Positions 16,751-25,771 of a stretch of 64,000 bases of DNA are shown in pieces. A program made the position numbers and the translations under genes. Source of the DNA: CAYJAY01 sp964370715 (GTDB lineage: Bacteria > Bacillota > Clostridia > Oscillospirales > Ruminococcaceae); contig CAYJKJ010000014.1 in assembly GCA_964370715.1 (NCBI GenBank), positions 1 to 64,000 on the forward strand, in the 5' to 3' direction. The notes under the pieces were generated by a model that did no database searches, was not told the DNA's origin, and saw only the letters and a program-made list of their open reading frames with translations. Each line of letters begins with the position of its first letter. Within the stretch, counting starts at the first letter, position 1.

Positions 16751-17401
16751 ATGAAATTTAAAACAGCAATTTTCGATCTCGACGGGACGTTGATGAACAC
16801 TTTGGATGATATTAGAGACAGCATAAACTATATGTTAAAAGAATTTTCATATCCCGAAAGAAGCTACAACGAAATAAGATCGTTTGTCGGAAACGGTATG
16901 CAACATCTTGTTGAGCAAGCGGTTCCAAGCGGTCTTTCTGACTCCCAAGTTCAAGACTGCCTTTCGGTTTTTCTTAAACACTACGACACAAATATGGAGA
17001 ACAAAACCGCTCCGTATAGCGGAGTTATCGATGTTTTAAAAACCCTTAGACAAAACGGAATCAGAACCGCCGTTGTCTCCAACAAATTCGACGAGGGAAC
17101 AAAGCTTCTTTGCAAAAAATGGTTCCCCGAAATCATCGAGCTAGCATTAGGCGAAAGCAAAACGGTTTCTAAAAAACCCGCTCCCGATATGGTGTATGAA
17201 GCGATAAAACAACTCGGCGTCGAACAAAGCTCCGCTCTTTACATAGGGGATAGCGACGTTGACGCAAACACCGCCAAAAACGCAAACATTCCGTTTCTCG
17301 GAGTTTCTTGGGGTTTTCGAGATAAAGAGCTTTTGGTCTCTCTCGGAGCAATCGAAGTTGTCGATAGACCAAACGACATTCTAAATTATTTTGAAATATA
17401 G
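16751..17401 (+). CDS. HAD phosphatase, phosphoglycolate-phosphatase-like
   Basis: A 216-aa HAD hydrolase with an alpha-helical cap (subclass I). The four HAD motifs are visible: FDLDGTLMNT (nucleophile Asp 8), VVSNK, the Lys region KKPAPDM, and IGDSDVDANTAKNA. The layout is that of Gph/PgmB/YjjG-type phosphatases acting on small phosphorylated metabolites; the substrate cannot be told. An AAAAGGAG site precedes the ATG. It is followed 14 bases later by a second, unrelated HAD protein and then by a DUF6056 membrane protein on the same strand, which suggests a three-gene operon. Confidence 0.92.
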   Translation: MKFKTAIFDLDGTLMNTLDDIRDSINYMLKEFSYPERSYNEIRSFVGNGMQHLVEQAVPSGLSDSQVQDCLSVFLKHYDTNMENKTAPYSGVIDVLKTLRQNGIRTAVVSNKFDEGTKLLCKKWFPEIIELALGESKTVSKKPAPDMVYEAIKQLGVEQSSALYIGDSDVDANTAKNANIPFLGVSWGFRDKELLVSLGAIEVVDRPNDILNYFEI

Positions 17402-17415
17402 GTTTTAACAAGATT

Positions 17416-18264
17416 ATGATACTCGACAATCAACAGCTACGACAAAAAGCAAAAGATATAAAAGCGGTTCTTTGCGATGTCGACGGAACACTTTTAAATG
17501 ATAAAAAAGAGATAACCGAAGCGACAAAAGCCGCAATCAACGGATTGCAACAAAAAGGGATCTATTTCACCGTTTGTTCCGGAAGAGTAGCCCCAATGCT
17601 TTCGGTTATGACCAACAGCTTAAACATAAAAGGCCCCGTTGTTTCGGTCAACGGTGGTCTTATTGTTGAAGGTTCAAAACCGTTGTTCCAAAAAAGATTA
17701 GACAAAACAAAAGCAAAAGAAATATTTGATTTTTGCGTTAAAGAAAATCTCGATTGCGGAGCGATAGTGTCGACGGGAGGGCATTTCACCAAACAAAGCA
17801 AGCGTTCCGATGTGTTTAAAAAATACAACGAACAGGCAGTTAAAGACGGGCTTGCCCCCCTTGTTGTAACAAATTCAAACGACCCCGATATTATTGATTT
17901 TGATGATATCTATAAATTTCTTATCTATGCAAAAGACCAACAAGAATATGATAGATATCGCCCGTATTTTGAAGAAAATTTCGATTTCTTTATCGTGTCG
18001 TCCGAAAAACTTTTAATCGAGATTATGCCAAAAGGAATTTCAAAAGGCACAGGCGTTCAAGAGATTGCAAAAATTCTTTCGATAACCCCCGAACAGATTA
18101 TGGTTTTCGGCGATTTTGAAAACGATATCGAGATGTTTTATCAAGCCGGTTTTGCCGTTGCGATGGGCAACGCTACCGAGGATATAAAAGCCGTCGCCCA
18201 CTACATAACCGAAACCAACAACCAAGATGGCGTAGCGGCGGCGATTAACAAATTTTTGTTGTAG
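17416..18264 (+). CDS. Cof-type HAD phosphatase
   Basis: A 282-aa HAD hydrolase of the Cof/IIB group with an alpha/beta cap between motifs II and III. Motif I is LCDVDGTLLNDK, motif II is TVCSGR near residue 54, and motif IV is VFGDFENDIEMF near the C-terminus, followed by AVAMGNA. Cof-type enzymes dephosphorylate sugar phosphates, pyridoxal phosphate or flavin precursors, usually with broad specificity. The ATG at 17416 has only a weak TAGG site, consistent with coupling to the HAD gene ending 14 bases upstream. It belongs to the same probable operon as the following DUF6056 gene. Confidence 0.93.
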   Translation: MILDNQQLRQKAKDIKAVLCDVDGTLLNDKKEITEATKAAINGLQQKGIYFTVCSGRVAPMLSVMTNSLNIKGPVVSVNGGLIVEGSKPLFQKRLDKTKAKEIFDFCVKENLDCGAIVSTGGHFTKQSKRSDVFKKYNEQAVKDGLAPLVVTNSNDPDIIDFDDIYKFLIYAKDQQEYDRYRPYFEENFDFFIVSSEKLLIEIMPKGISKGTGVQEIAKILSITPEQIMVFGDFENDIEMFYQAGFAVAMGNATEDIKAVAHYITETNNQDGVAAAINKFLL

Positions 18265-18288
18265 TTTTTTTTGCGAAAGGTTTTTATA

Positions 18289-19839
18289 ATGGCTTTTAAT
18301 TTTATTAAAAAAAATGTCGCTTTTATTGTGTTTTGCATTTTAGTTGTGCTGTTTATCGCCTGCTTGATTCCAATAGCAACAATAGCAAGCTTTAACTATC
18401 CGTCGGCGGATGATTTCAGCTCTTCGCTTGCGGTCAAAACCGCTCTTGAAAACGGCGAAGGGTTTTGGGGCGCTATAACAGGGATATTTAACTTTGTTAA
18501 AACCAACTACCTTAATTGGCAAGGGACGTTTTTCGGGCTGTTTCTTATGGCGCTTAACCCTTTGGGGTATAACGCTTCGGGTCTTACGATACACCCGATA
18601 TTTTTCGTTATTAGCCTTGTGTTTGGTGTTTGTTTTTTGATGCGTTCGTTCGCTAAAATCTGCCTTTTAGAAAAAAATCCTTTCGTTTCTCTTTCGATTG
18701 GGCTTGTCGTCTCGCTTTATCTTGTCCAGTTTGTCCCCCGTGCGGTCGATGCGTTTTTTTGGTTTACCGGCGCTGTTTTATACACCTTCGTGTTCTCGCT
18801 GTCGCTCATTCTTTTTGGCGGTGCGTTAAGGGTTTTAAAGACAACTAAATTTTTATATCTAAACGTTTCTCTCGTTTGCGTTTTCTCGTTTCTTTTAGCC
18901 TCGGGAAACTATATAAACTCAGTATTAAACACGATGGTTTTATTCTTCATAGCGGTGTATGGCTTTTTTCTAACCAAAAACTCAAACGAAAAACACGCAT
19001 TTAAAATCGCTGTAGCAATATTTTTATCAAACTGTTTCGGGTTTTTGATAACCGTTGTAGCTCCCGGAAACTTTGTGCGCTTGCAACTTGGGGATGTTGA
19101 CACGAACGCTACGTTTATGTCGGATGTTGTTGTTCGTTCGGTTAAGCTGATGTTTGAAACGGCGCTTTTGTGGACCGGGCTTCCGCTAATCATTCTATGC
19201 CTTGCGCTTGTCCCTATTTTTCTTCACATCGTTAAAAAACAACAGTTTAAATTTAAACTTCCACTATTGTTTATAGCGGTGTTTTTCGTTTGTGTAACAG
19301 CGCTTTGGATGCCGTATCTTTTCCCATATATAGGGGTCTACATCGCATACGACACGGCGCTTAGAATCACCAATATAATTTTTTTCTCGTATATATTTTT
19401 TGTTGTAGCAAGCGTTTATTATCTCGTTGGATATTGCTATAATTTTTTAGTTGATGTTTTTAAAGGAGAAAGTTTCTCGTTTTTTGATATCATGGATATA
19501 ATATCAAAAAAATATCTTTATAAACTGCTGTTGTTGTGGTATGGCTTTGTGGTGGCGGGGGTTGCCCTTTGGTTTGTTGTTTCAAACCCGATTGGGCTAA
19601 CGTCGGTTTCGGCGGCTCTTGATTTAAAGGATGGCACAGCAATAGCATATAACAACGAACAACAGCTGTTGTTCGGCCAACTAAACGACCCCGATATAAA
19701 AGATGTTGAGATAGATGATTTCACCGTTTTCCCGTATCTCTTGTGGTCGTATGAATCCAACACAAAACCGGCACACTGGACACATTGGTTGCCGTTTATA
19801 AAAACGCATTACAACAAAAACAGCATAACGGTAAACTAG
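18289..19839 (+). CDS. DUF6056-type polytopic membrane protein (first copy)
   Basis: A 516-aa protein with about ten or more membrane segments. After the first helix the loop reads YPSADDFSSS, then WQGTFFGLFLMALNP, the pattern I associate with DUF6056, a family resembling GT-C glycosyltransferases and Wzy-like proteins. The acidic pair in the first outer loop is where GT-C enzymes hold their catalytic acid. The start is the ATG at 18289 with a GAAAGG site, rather than the TTG six codons earlier. It follows two HAD phosphatases closely, so a sugar-phosphate link is conceivable. A related protein lies at 27449-28819. Confidence 0.75.
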   Translation: MAFNFIKKNVAFIVFCILVVLFIACLIPIATIASFNYPSADDFSSSLAVKTALENGEGFWGAITGIFNFVKTNYLNWQGTFFGLFLMALNPLGYNASGLTIHPIFFVISLVFGVCFLMRSFAKICLLEKNPFVSLSIGLVVSLYLVQFVPRAVDAFFWFTGAVLYTFVFSLSLILFGGALRVLKTTKFLYLNVSLVCVFSFLLASGNYINSVLNTMVLFFIAVYGFFLTKNSNEKHAFKIAVAIFLSNCFGFLITVVAPGNFVRLQLGDVDTNATFMSDVVVRSVKLMFETALLWTGLPLIILCLALVPIFLHIVKKQQFKFKLPLLFIAVFFVCVTALWMPYLFPYIGVYIAYDTALRITNIIFFSYIFFVVASVYYLVGYCYNFLVDVFKGESFSFFDIMDIISKKYLYKLLLLWYGFVVAGVALWFVVSNPIGLTSVSAALDLKDGTAIAYNNEQQLLFGQLNDPDIKDVEIDDFTVFPYLLWSYESNTKPAHWTHWLPFIKTHYNKNSITVN

Positions 19840-19885
19840 CTGTATTTACAAATAATACATTTATTTTAAAAGCATATTTTATTTA

Positions 19886-19919
19886 CGCAAAACCGCAAAA
19901 TACATTGCGGCTTTGCGTA
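19886..19919 (+). repeat. 14-bp hairpin after the DUF6056 gene
   Basis: Stem of 14 bp with one mismatch (19886-19899 with 19906-19919), 46 bases past the stop. No T run follows, so it is probably a transcript-end stabiliser or a weak terminator, not a clear intrinsic one. Confidence 0.5.
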
Positions 19920-20010
19920 TAATTATGTTCATAAGTTTGTTATTATTTTTATAAAAAAATATGATATAATTATTCTTAAAAAAAGATTGTTGAAGAGGAG
20001 TGTTTTTTTA

Positions 20011-21504
20011 ATGGCTGTAGAGATTGGATTTGATAATGAAAAGTATGAGATGTTGCAATCGGAAAAGATCAAAAATCGCATAGACCAATTTGGCGGAAAA
20101 CTTTATCTTGAATTTGGAGGAAAGCTTTTTGATGATTTCCATGCATCAAGAGTTCTTCCCGGTTTTCGTCCCGATGGAAAAGTTAATATGCTTATGAAGC
20201 TGAAAGAACAAGCCGAGATCGTTATCGTTATAAGCGCAAACGATATCGAAAAAAACAAAGTTCGCGGAGATCTTGGAATCACCTACGATCTTGATGTTCT
20301 AAGGCTTATAGATGCATTTCGCGGAATAGGGCTTTTTGTCGGTAGCGTTGTTATAACGCATTTCAGCGGCCAGCCGGCGGCAAAAGCATTTAAAAAACAT
20401 CTCGATAGCCTTGGGATAAAGGTCTACAAACATTATCCTATAGCGGGTTATCCCTCCAACCTTGATGTCATAGCAAGCGAAGAAGGCTATGGCAAAAATG
20501 AATACATCGAAACTTCCCACCCATTAGTAGTTGTGACAGCTCCGGGGCCCGGCAGCGGAAAGATGGCGGTTTGTTTGTCGCAGCTATACCACGACAACAA
20601 GCGAAAGATAAGTTCAGGCTATGCAAAATATGAAACGTTCCCCGTTTGGGATCTTCCGCTTAATCACCCTGTTAACATTGCATACGAAGCGGCAACGGCA
20701 GATCTTGGCGACGTTAACATGATAGATCCTTTTCATCTCGAAGCTTATGAAAAAACAGCGGTTAACTATAATCGAGATATCGAAATTTTCCCTGTTTTAA
20801 GCGCTATGCTTGAAAAGATTTTGGGGGAAAGCCCATATAAATCCCCTACCGATATGGGGGTCAACACTATTTCTGCTTGCATCTCAGACAACGATGTTGT
20901 TGAAAAAGCGGCAAGCCAAGAGATTATCCGTCGCTACTATAATTATAAGGCAAGCGTTAGGAAAGGCATAGGCGGCGAAGAGGTTGTGGTGAAGGTTGAG
21001 CTTTTGATGAAACAAGCTCATATAACGCTTGAGCAACGCCCCGTTGTTTCAACGGCTCTCGAGAAGGAGCAACAAACCGAAGTTCCGGCTGTTGCGATAC
21101 AGCTTCCCGACGGTCAGTTGATAACCGGCAAAACATCTAAACTGCTTGGGGCTTCGTCGGCGGCTCTTCTCAACGCTCTTAAAGTTTTAGGAGGCATTTC
21201 CGACCGACTACCGCTTATTTCAAAGGTTATTATAGAACCTATTCAAGACCTTAAGGTTAACCACCTTGGCGGAAACAACCCAAGGCTACATACCGATGAA
21301 ATCTTAGTTGCGCTTTCTATCTGCGCCGCAACAAACCCAACGGCGGATCTTGCTATGCAACAGCTTGAAAAGCTTTCGGGAAGCGAGGCGCATTCTACCG
21401 TTTTGCTTTCTCAAGTTGATGAAAATGTTTTTAGAAAACTGGGTGTTAATTTAACGCAAGAACCGAAATATCAAACAAAAAAACTATACCACGGCAAACG
21501 ATAG
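20011..21504 (+). CDS. DUF1846 domain-containing protein
   Basis: A 497-aa soluble protein that matches DUF1846 over its whole length: IGFDNEKYEMLQSEKI at the start, GGKLYLEFGGKLFDDFHA, LPGFRPDGK, and RKGIGGEEVVVK in the second half. The family is widespread in Firmicutes and of unknown function. A P-loop-like APGPGSGKMAVCLSQL near residue 180 suggests nucleotide or phosphate binding. The frame begins at a TTG at 19987, but the ATG at 20011 has a GAGGAG site and matches the family N-terminus. The next gene, 78 bases on, is a nucleosidase-fold protein, so nucleotide metabolism is a possible setting. Confidence 0.92.
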   Translation: MAVEIGFDNEKYEMLQSEKIKNRIDQFGGKLYLEFGGKLFDDFHASRVLPGFRPDGKVNMLMKLKEQAEIVIVISANDIEKNKVRGDLGITYDLDVLRLIDAFRGIGLFVGSVVITHFSGQPAAKAFKKHLDSLGIKVYKHYPIAGYPSNLDVIASEEGYGKNEYIETSHPLVVVTAPGPGSGKMAVCLSQLYHDNKRKISSGYAKYETFPVWDLPLNHPVNIAYEAATADLGDVNMIDPFHLEAYEKTAVNYNRDIEIFPVLSAMLEKILGESPYKSPTDMGVNTISACISDNDVVEKAASQEIIRRYYNYKASVRKGIGGEEVVVKVELLMKQAHITLEQRPVVSTALEKEQQTEVPAVAIQLPDGQLITGKTSKLLGASSAALLNALKVLGGISDRLPLISKVIIEPIQDLKVNHLGGNNPRLHTDEILVALSICAATNPTADLAMQQLEKLSGSEAHSTVLLSQVDENVFRKLGVNLTQEPKYQTKKLYHGKR

Positions 21505-21582
21505 AGATATAACAAAAGTTTATTTTTTAAACTCTTTTTTTCAGATACAAAATTTTAATAAAGGAAGGAGTGGGGATAAATC

Positions 21583-22260
21583 ATGAATATTGGGGTTGTT
21601 ATTTCAACAGAAAAAGAAGCGACAGAATTTATTAATGTTTTGGAGGATCAAACAGAACACCAAACCGGAAAATATATTATAGTTGAAGGCAGAATAGAAC
21701 CACACAACGTTTTTGTAATAGTGTGTGGCCTCGGCAGAGACTATGCCGCCGCCGCAACCCAGCTTTTAATCGACAAGATTAAACCGGCGTTTGTGTTAAA
21801 CACAGGGTTTGCAACAAGCTGTCATCAAGAGATTAAAAAGGGCGATATAGTTTGCGGAACAAAATTTTTATACCACGACTTCGACTATAAATTTGCCCAA
21901 ACATTTTCGAACGAACAAGAAATAGCGATGTCGGATAAGCGGCTGTTGGTGCTTGCTAAAAACGTTTGCAAACAGCTTGAACTATACTACACCGAAGGTA
22001 TTGTCGTTTCGGGGGATAGATTCAGCGTTAAAACCAGCTTTAAAAAAGCCGTTAGCTTAAAAACAGAATGTATCTGCGCCGATATTTCGTCCACCTCTGT
22101 AGCAAACATCTGCGCAAAAAACGATGTTCCTTTTTGCGCTGTAAAGGTCGTTTCGGACAATTTCGACAACGAGGATATCGACGAAATATTTATATCTCTT
22201 AATAAATACCGCTTTTATTCCCAACAGATTATAACCGAGATGATAAAGTTCGCAAAATAA
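21583..22260 (+). CDS. Divergent MTA/SAH-nucleosidase-like (phosphorylase superfamily) protein
   Basis: A 225-aa protein of the PNP/UDP family closest to MTA/SAH nucleosidase. It has the N-terminal IGVVISTEKEA strand, VCGLGRDYAAAATQLLID, NTGFATS, SGDRF and the VKVVSDNFD block holding the catalytic Asp. The usual EMEGAA motif is replaced by ADISSTSVA, so the Glu that binds the ribose hydroxyls appears to be Ser. It may act on another nucleoside, be inactive, or be a futalosine- or purine-nucleosidase-like variant. A GGAAGGAG site supports the ATG. It follows the DUF1846 gene and ends at a clear terminator. Confidence 0.78.
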   Translation: MNIGVVISTEKEATEFINVLEDQTEHQTGKYIIVEGRIEPHNVFVIVCGLGRDYAAAATQLLIDKIKPAFVLNTGFATSCHQEIKKGDIVCGTKFLYHDFDYKFAQTFSNEQEIAMSDKRLLVLAKNVCKQLELYYTEGIVVSGDRFSVKTSFKKAVSLKTECICADISSTSVANICAKNDVPFCAVKVVSDNFDNEDIDEIFISLNKYRFYSQQIITEMIKFAK

Positions 22261-22270
22261 GATTTATGTT

Positions 22271-22300
22271 TCGGGGCAAAAATACATCGCCCCGATTTTG
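22271..22300 (+). terminator. Intrinsic terminator of the DUF1846-nucleosidase unit
   Basis: A 7-bp GC-rich stem (22271-22277 with 22289-22295) is followed by TTTTG, ten bases past the stop. Confidence 0.75.
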
Positions 22301-22347
22301 TATATACCTAAAACTTCCAAAGTTCCAAATAGCATGAGGTGTGAAAC

Positions 22348-23643
22348 GTGGATAGAAAGCTTTTTTACAGTTATGTAGTTCCGTCGATAGGCTCAATGAC
22401 GGTGACGGGGCTATATTTCGTCGTCGACGGAATATTCGTAGGCCAAGGGGTTGGAGCAAACGCCCTTGCGGCTATTAATATTTCGGTTCCGTTTATCTCG
22501 ATATTAACCTCCGTTTCGATGATGATAACGATGGGCGGAGCAACTATAACTGCTATATCTTTTGGGAAAAATGATCCCTTACTTGCTAACAAAAGTTTTG
22601 TTCTAAGCGTTAAGATGGTTGTTTTGTTCTCGCTTTTTATGTCTTTAATAAGCATCCTGTTTCCGGTAGAGATATCCAAAATTTTGGGAGCAGGCGATAT
22701 ACTGCTTGAAGACACCGTTACATACCTTAGAAACTATGTTATGTTTGGGATATTTTTCTGTGGTTCGATGGTGCTTTCGGCGTTTGTTCGAAACGATGGC
22801 AACCCAAAACTTGCGTTTTGGGGAATGATAGCGGGAGCTTGCGCTAATATATTTTTAGATTGGCTGTTTATTTTTCCGTTTAAAATGGGGCTTCAAGGGG
22901 CGGCAATAGCGTCGGGCCTAGGGCAGATTGTAGCGTGCTTTGTATTGATGTTTCATTTTATCTTGAAAAAGGGTCAATTAAAGTTTAAGCGATACAGCAA
23001 AGAAAAAAACTTATTTTTAAATATATTAAAAACAGGTTCTCCCGAATTTATAACCCAGATGAGCCAACCCGTTGTTATACTGTGCTACAATCTTATAGTG
23101 CTTGAGATTTTTGGAGAAATAGGGGTTTCGGCATATTCCGTTATCTCATATATAATCTATGTAGTTGTTCTTATCTTCATAGGTCTAGCCCAAGGAATAC
23201 AACCGCTTTTAAGCCGAAGTTTCGGAGAAAACAATAAGCAAAGAGAACGATACTTCTTTAAAAAAGGATTGCTATCGGGTGTTGTTATCTCGCTTTTCAC
23301 CTATGTTATCATGTTTGTTTTCGGGAAAAATATAATCTCGATTTTTAACAGCGACCCAAAGCTTATCGCAATAGCTTATGATTGCATCATTATATACGGT
23401 ATCTGTTTTTTGTTTGCATCGGTCAACATCGTTTACACCATCTATTTTCAATCGACCAACCAAACAAAAAAAGCAACCGTCATCTCGATCCTTCGAACGT
23501 TTGTTGCAAGCACGATATTTATATTTTTAATGCCGATAGTTTTTGGAGCTTCGGCGGTTTGGACAGGGCTTATCGTTGCGGAGTTTATCGTAATGTTAAT
23601 CGCTATTATTTTAGGAAGAAAAAAAACAACCGCCTATAGCTAG
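22348..23643 (+). CDS. MATE family multidrug efflux transporter
   Basis: A 431-aa transporter with about 12 membrane helices in two similar bundles, which export drugs or metabolites against Na+ or H+. The N-terminal segment GLYFVVDGIFVGQGVGANALAAINISVPF is the typical MATE helix-1/2 block, and the second half repeats it with GLAQGIQPLLSRSFGE. The length is close to the family norm. The start is a GTG at 22348 preceded by AGGTG. A terminator separates it from the upstream gene, so it is a single-gene unit; the substrate cannot be inferred. Confidence 0.93.
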   Translation: MDRKLFYSYVVPSIGSMTVTGLYFVVDGIFVGQGVGANALAAINISVPFISILTSVSMMITMGGATITAISFGKNDPLLANKSFVLSVKMVVLFSLFMSLISILFPVEISKILGAGDILLEDTVTYLRNYVMFGIFFCGSMVLSAFVRNDGNPKLAFWGMIAGACANIFLDWLFIFPFKMGLQGAAIASGLGQIVACFVLMFHFILKKGQLKFKRYSKEKNLFLNILKTGSPEFITQMSQPVVILCYNLIVLEIFGEIGVSAYSVISYIIYVVVLIFIGLAQGIQPLLSRSFGENNKQRERYFFKKGLLSGVVISLFTYVIMFVFGKNIISIFNSDPKLIAIAYDCIIIYGICFLFASVNIVYTIYFQSTNQTKKATVISILRTFVASTIFIFLMPIVFGASAVWTGLIVAEFIVMLIAIILGRKKTTAYS

Positions 23644-24098
23644 ACTTTGTTATACAACAATATTTTAAAGGAAGATAGTTTAAAATACACCTTGGTAACA
23701 TAAATAAGGCACCGTCGTTTTTTGCTTGTTATGTGTTATGGAAACACTAAAGCTTATACAACAAAACAAATATTTCAGCTATACTTTCTATTTGGAAACT
23801 AAGGCACAAAAACGTGCTTTCTTTACAAATAGGTGATACCGATATATAATTATTACACGCTGAACAGCTGTTGTTTACTAGAAATAATCCGAATACCCTG
23901 CGTAGGGAATGCATTGTATGCATTCCGAGATCTAGAAACAGAAACCGCCGTAGCGTATCCAAAAATGGCGGAACGCATACAATGCGTTCCCTACGATATG
24001 TTGTTCGCAGCTTGGAAATAATCCATTGGATTATTTCCAAGAGCTCTGCCGTAAGGCAGAGATTATATAAATAATGATATAGATTAGAGGAGAGAAAA
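23644..24098. repeat. Gene-free spacer with a nested inverted-repeat element
   Basis: About 450 bases without a supported gene. A 27-bp unit at 23901-23927 recurs inverted at 23969-23995 with two mismatches, and each arm is itself an interrupted palindrome. A perfect 15-bp hairpin follows at 24011-24041 (one-base loop), then a 7-bp hairpin at 24044-24061. The short open frames that cross this block exist only because of the symmetry. It looks like a miniature or relic mobile element; no clear target-site duplication was found. Confidence 0.75.
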
Positions 24099-24935
24099 AT
24101 GAACAAAATAATTGCATTAATTTTAGTTGTCTTGATGACAGCGATGATGATTTCCGGATGTGCGACTGCCGAGCAAACCGACAACAGCAAAGTTCTAAGG
24201 GTTGGGATGGATCTTAAGTTTCCGCCATATTCCTATGTAGGTGAAAACGGAGAAGCCGCAGGGCTAGAGCCGGTTATCGCAGAAGCTTTCGCAGAGTTCC
24301 TTGGAATGGATGTCGAGATAGTCAACACAGATTTCAGCTTGTTGCTTGCCGCTCTTGAAACAGGGGATGTCGATATTCTGATTGCGGATATGTCGATAAC
24401 CGATGAACGCCTTGAAAAAGCGGATTTTTCCGACCCATACCGATACACCCAATCGCTAGCTCTCGTTAACAAAGATTTTGCTGTCGCCAACAACGTGACC
24501 GATGATATGGAACCCGAAGTTTTCTTTAATCTCGAAGGTTCTAAATTCATAGGTCTTGCCGGAACGTTTGGTGTTGTTGTTCCCCAAAGCTTTGGCGTTG
24601 ACGTAACCGAAGTAACCGAGATCGGAAACGGCATTTTAGAGGTCACCAACGGACAATCGACCGGGCTTGTAGCCTCGAGCGAAATCCACAGTTTCCATGC
24701 CGCAAACAAAGACACAACTATCGTCTATAGCGGAATTGGTGATGTTTCTAAATCCTGCTTTGTTGTTCAAAAAGGCAATGCAGATCTAATTGAAAAATCA
24801 AACGAATTCATCAAAACGATGTATGAATCGGGTGGGTTGTATGATCAAATTCGCCCCGAGTTTGACAAAATAGTTGCGGATTTTCTTCAAAATGACGAGC
24901 TGGGTCTCGACTATGTTGTAAATTCGCCGGAATAA
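24099..24935 (+). CDS. Amino-acid ABC transporter substrate-binding lipoprotein
   Basis: The extracellular binding component of a polar amino-acid importer, 278 aa. A lipoprotein signal peptide ends at ISGC (Cys 21). The mature part has the type II SBP pattern LRVGMDLKFPPYSYVGENGE, then GLEPVIAEAFAEFLG and IADMSITDERLEKADFSDPY, the block that contacts the amino-acid ligand in this family. An AGAGGAG site precedes the ATG. The permease and ATPase genes follow, but a terminator-like hairpin lies between, which would give more binding protein than membrane components. Confidence 0.93.
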   Translation: MNKIIALILVVLMTAMMISGCATAEQTDNSKVLRVGMDLKFPPYSYVGENGEAAGLEPVIAEAFAEFLGMDVEIVNTDFSLLLAALETGDVDILIADMSITDERLEKADFSDPYRYTQSLALVNKDFAVANNVTDDMEPEVFFNLEGSKFIGLAGTFGVVVPQSFGVDVTEVTEIGNGILEVTNGQSTGLVASSEIHSFHAANKDTTIVYSGIGDVSKSCFVVQKGNADLIEKSNEFIKTMYESGGLYDQIRPEFDKIVADFLQNDELGLDYVVNSPE

Positions 24936-24954
24936 TAAAAAACGATGTTAAAAT

Positions 24955-24984
24955 ATCGGGGCGAGTTAACAGCCCCGATTTTTG
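24955..24984 (+). terminator. Partial terminator between binding-protein and permease genes
   Basis: A 7-bp GC-rich stem (24955-24961 with 24973-24979) is followed by a short T run. Its place inside an ABC operon suggests differential expression, not a full stop; this is inference. Confidence 0.7.
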
Positions 24985-25039
24985 GCTTTTGTCGAAAAAC
25001 AATAATGTTTTTGGACTATAGAAAGGAGCTTGGTTATTA

Positions 25040-25771
25040 ATGAAAAAATCCACCATAGCCCAATATGCAGTAGTCATTTTTTTGTTTGTTATAAGTATAG
25101 CGTTCGCTTTGCTTTATACAACCGATAACCCTCGGTATGATCTAATTCTTGAAAATGCTTCGCTTTTAAAAGATGCTTTTTTCGGAACAATATTCGTTAG
25201 CCTCGTGACGCTTGTCGGCGCATTAATTTTAGGTTTTGTTCTTTTTATGATGATGCGTTCTAAGATAGTTTTTCTAAAAGCGGTGTCCAACGTTTTTAAC
25301 GAAATAATTATGGGAACTCCGCTTTTGGTTATGATATTTTTGGTAGTGTATGTTGTTGGAACGGTTGTTAGCATCGAAAGCAAACTAGCTCTTGGCATTA
25401 TTGCGCTCGTTTTGTACAACGGCCCATATGTAGCAAACGCCTACCAAACGACGGCGGCGGTTGTTGAACAAGACCAATACACCGTTATGGATCTTTATAA
25501 CTTTAAATGGTATCAACGATATATCTATATAATTATTCCCCAGATGATTAAGCCGTTTATCCCTTCGCTTATCAACAATCTTTCGAGCGTTATAAAAAGT
25601 TCCTCTCTTTTAAACGTTATATCGGTAACCGAAATTACATATATAACAACCGTTATTTCTTCGAGAAATTTTGCGTTCATCGAGGGGTATTATGTCATGT
25701 GGATAATGTATCTAATTGTGACAATTCCTCTTTCTTTGCTTGCGAAATACATCGGAAAGAAGGTGGCTTAA
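25040..25771 (+). CDS. Amino-acid ABC transporter permease
   Basis: A 243-aa integral membrane subunit of the HisM/GlnP type with about five membrane helices. The conserved cytoplasmic EAA-like loop lies around YNFKWYQRYIYIIIPQMIKPFIPSL, which docks to the ATPase. The family motif EIIMGTPLLVMIFL (normally RGTPLL) near residue 95 is present. A GAAAGGAG site precedes the ATG at 25040. The next gene begins directly after its stop codon, so permease and ATPase are made from one message and probably coupled. Confidence 0.92.
   Translation: MKKSTIAQYAVVIFLFVISIAFALLYTTDNPRYDLILENASLLKDAFFGTIFVSLVTLVGALILGFVLFMMMRSKIVFLKAVSNVFNEIIMGTPLLVMIFLVVYVVGTVVSIESKLALGIIALVLYNGPYVANAYQTTAAVVEQDQYTVMDLYNFKWYQRYIYIIIPQMIKPFIPSLINNLSSVIKSSSLLNVISVTEITYITTVISSRNFAFIEGYYVMWIMYLIVTIPLSLLAKYIGKKVA

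Noticed and set aside
23747..24190. Open frames on both strands across the inverted-repeat spacer, up to 147 codons
   Set aside because: They arise from the palindromes, have no family match, and one overlaps the signal peptide of the binding protein.
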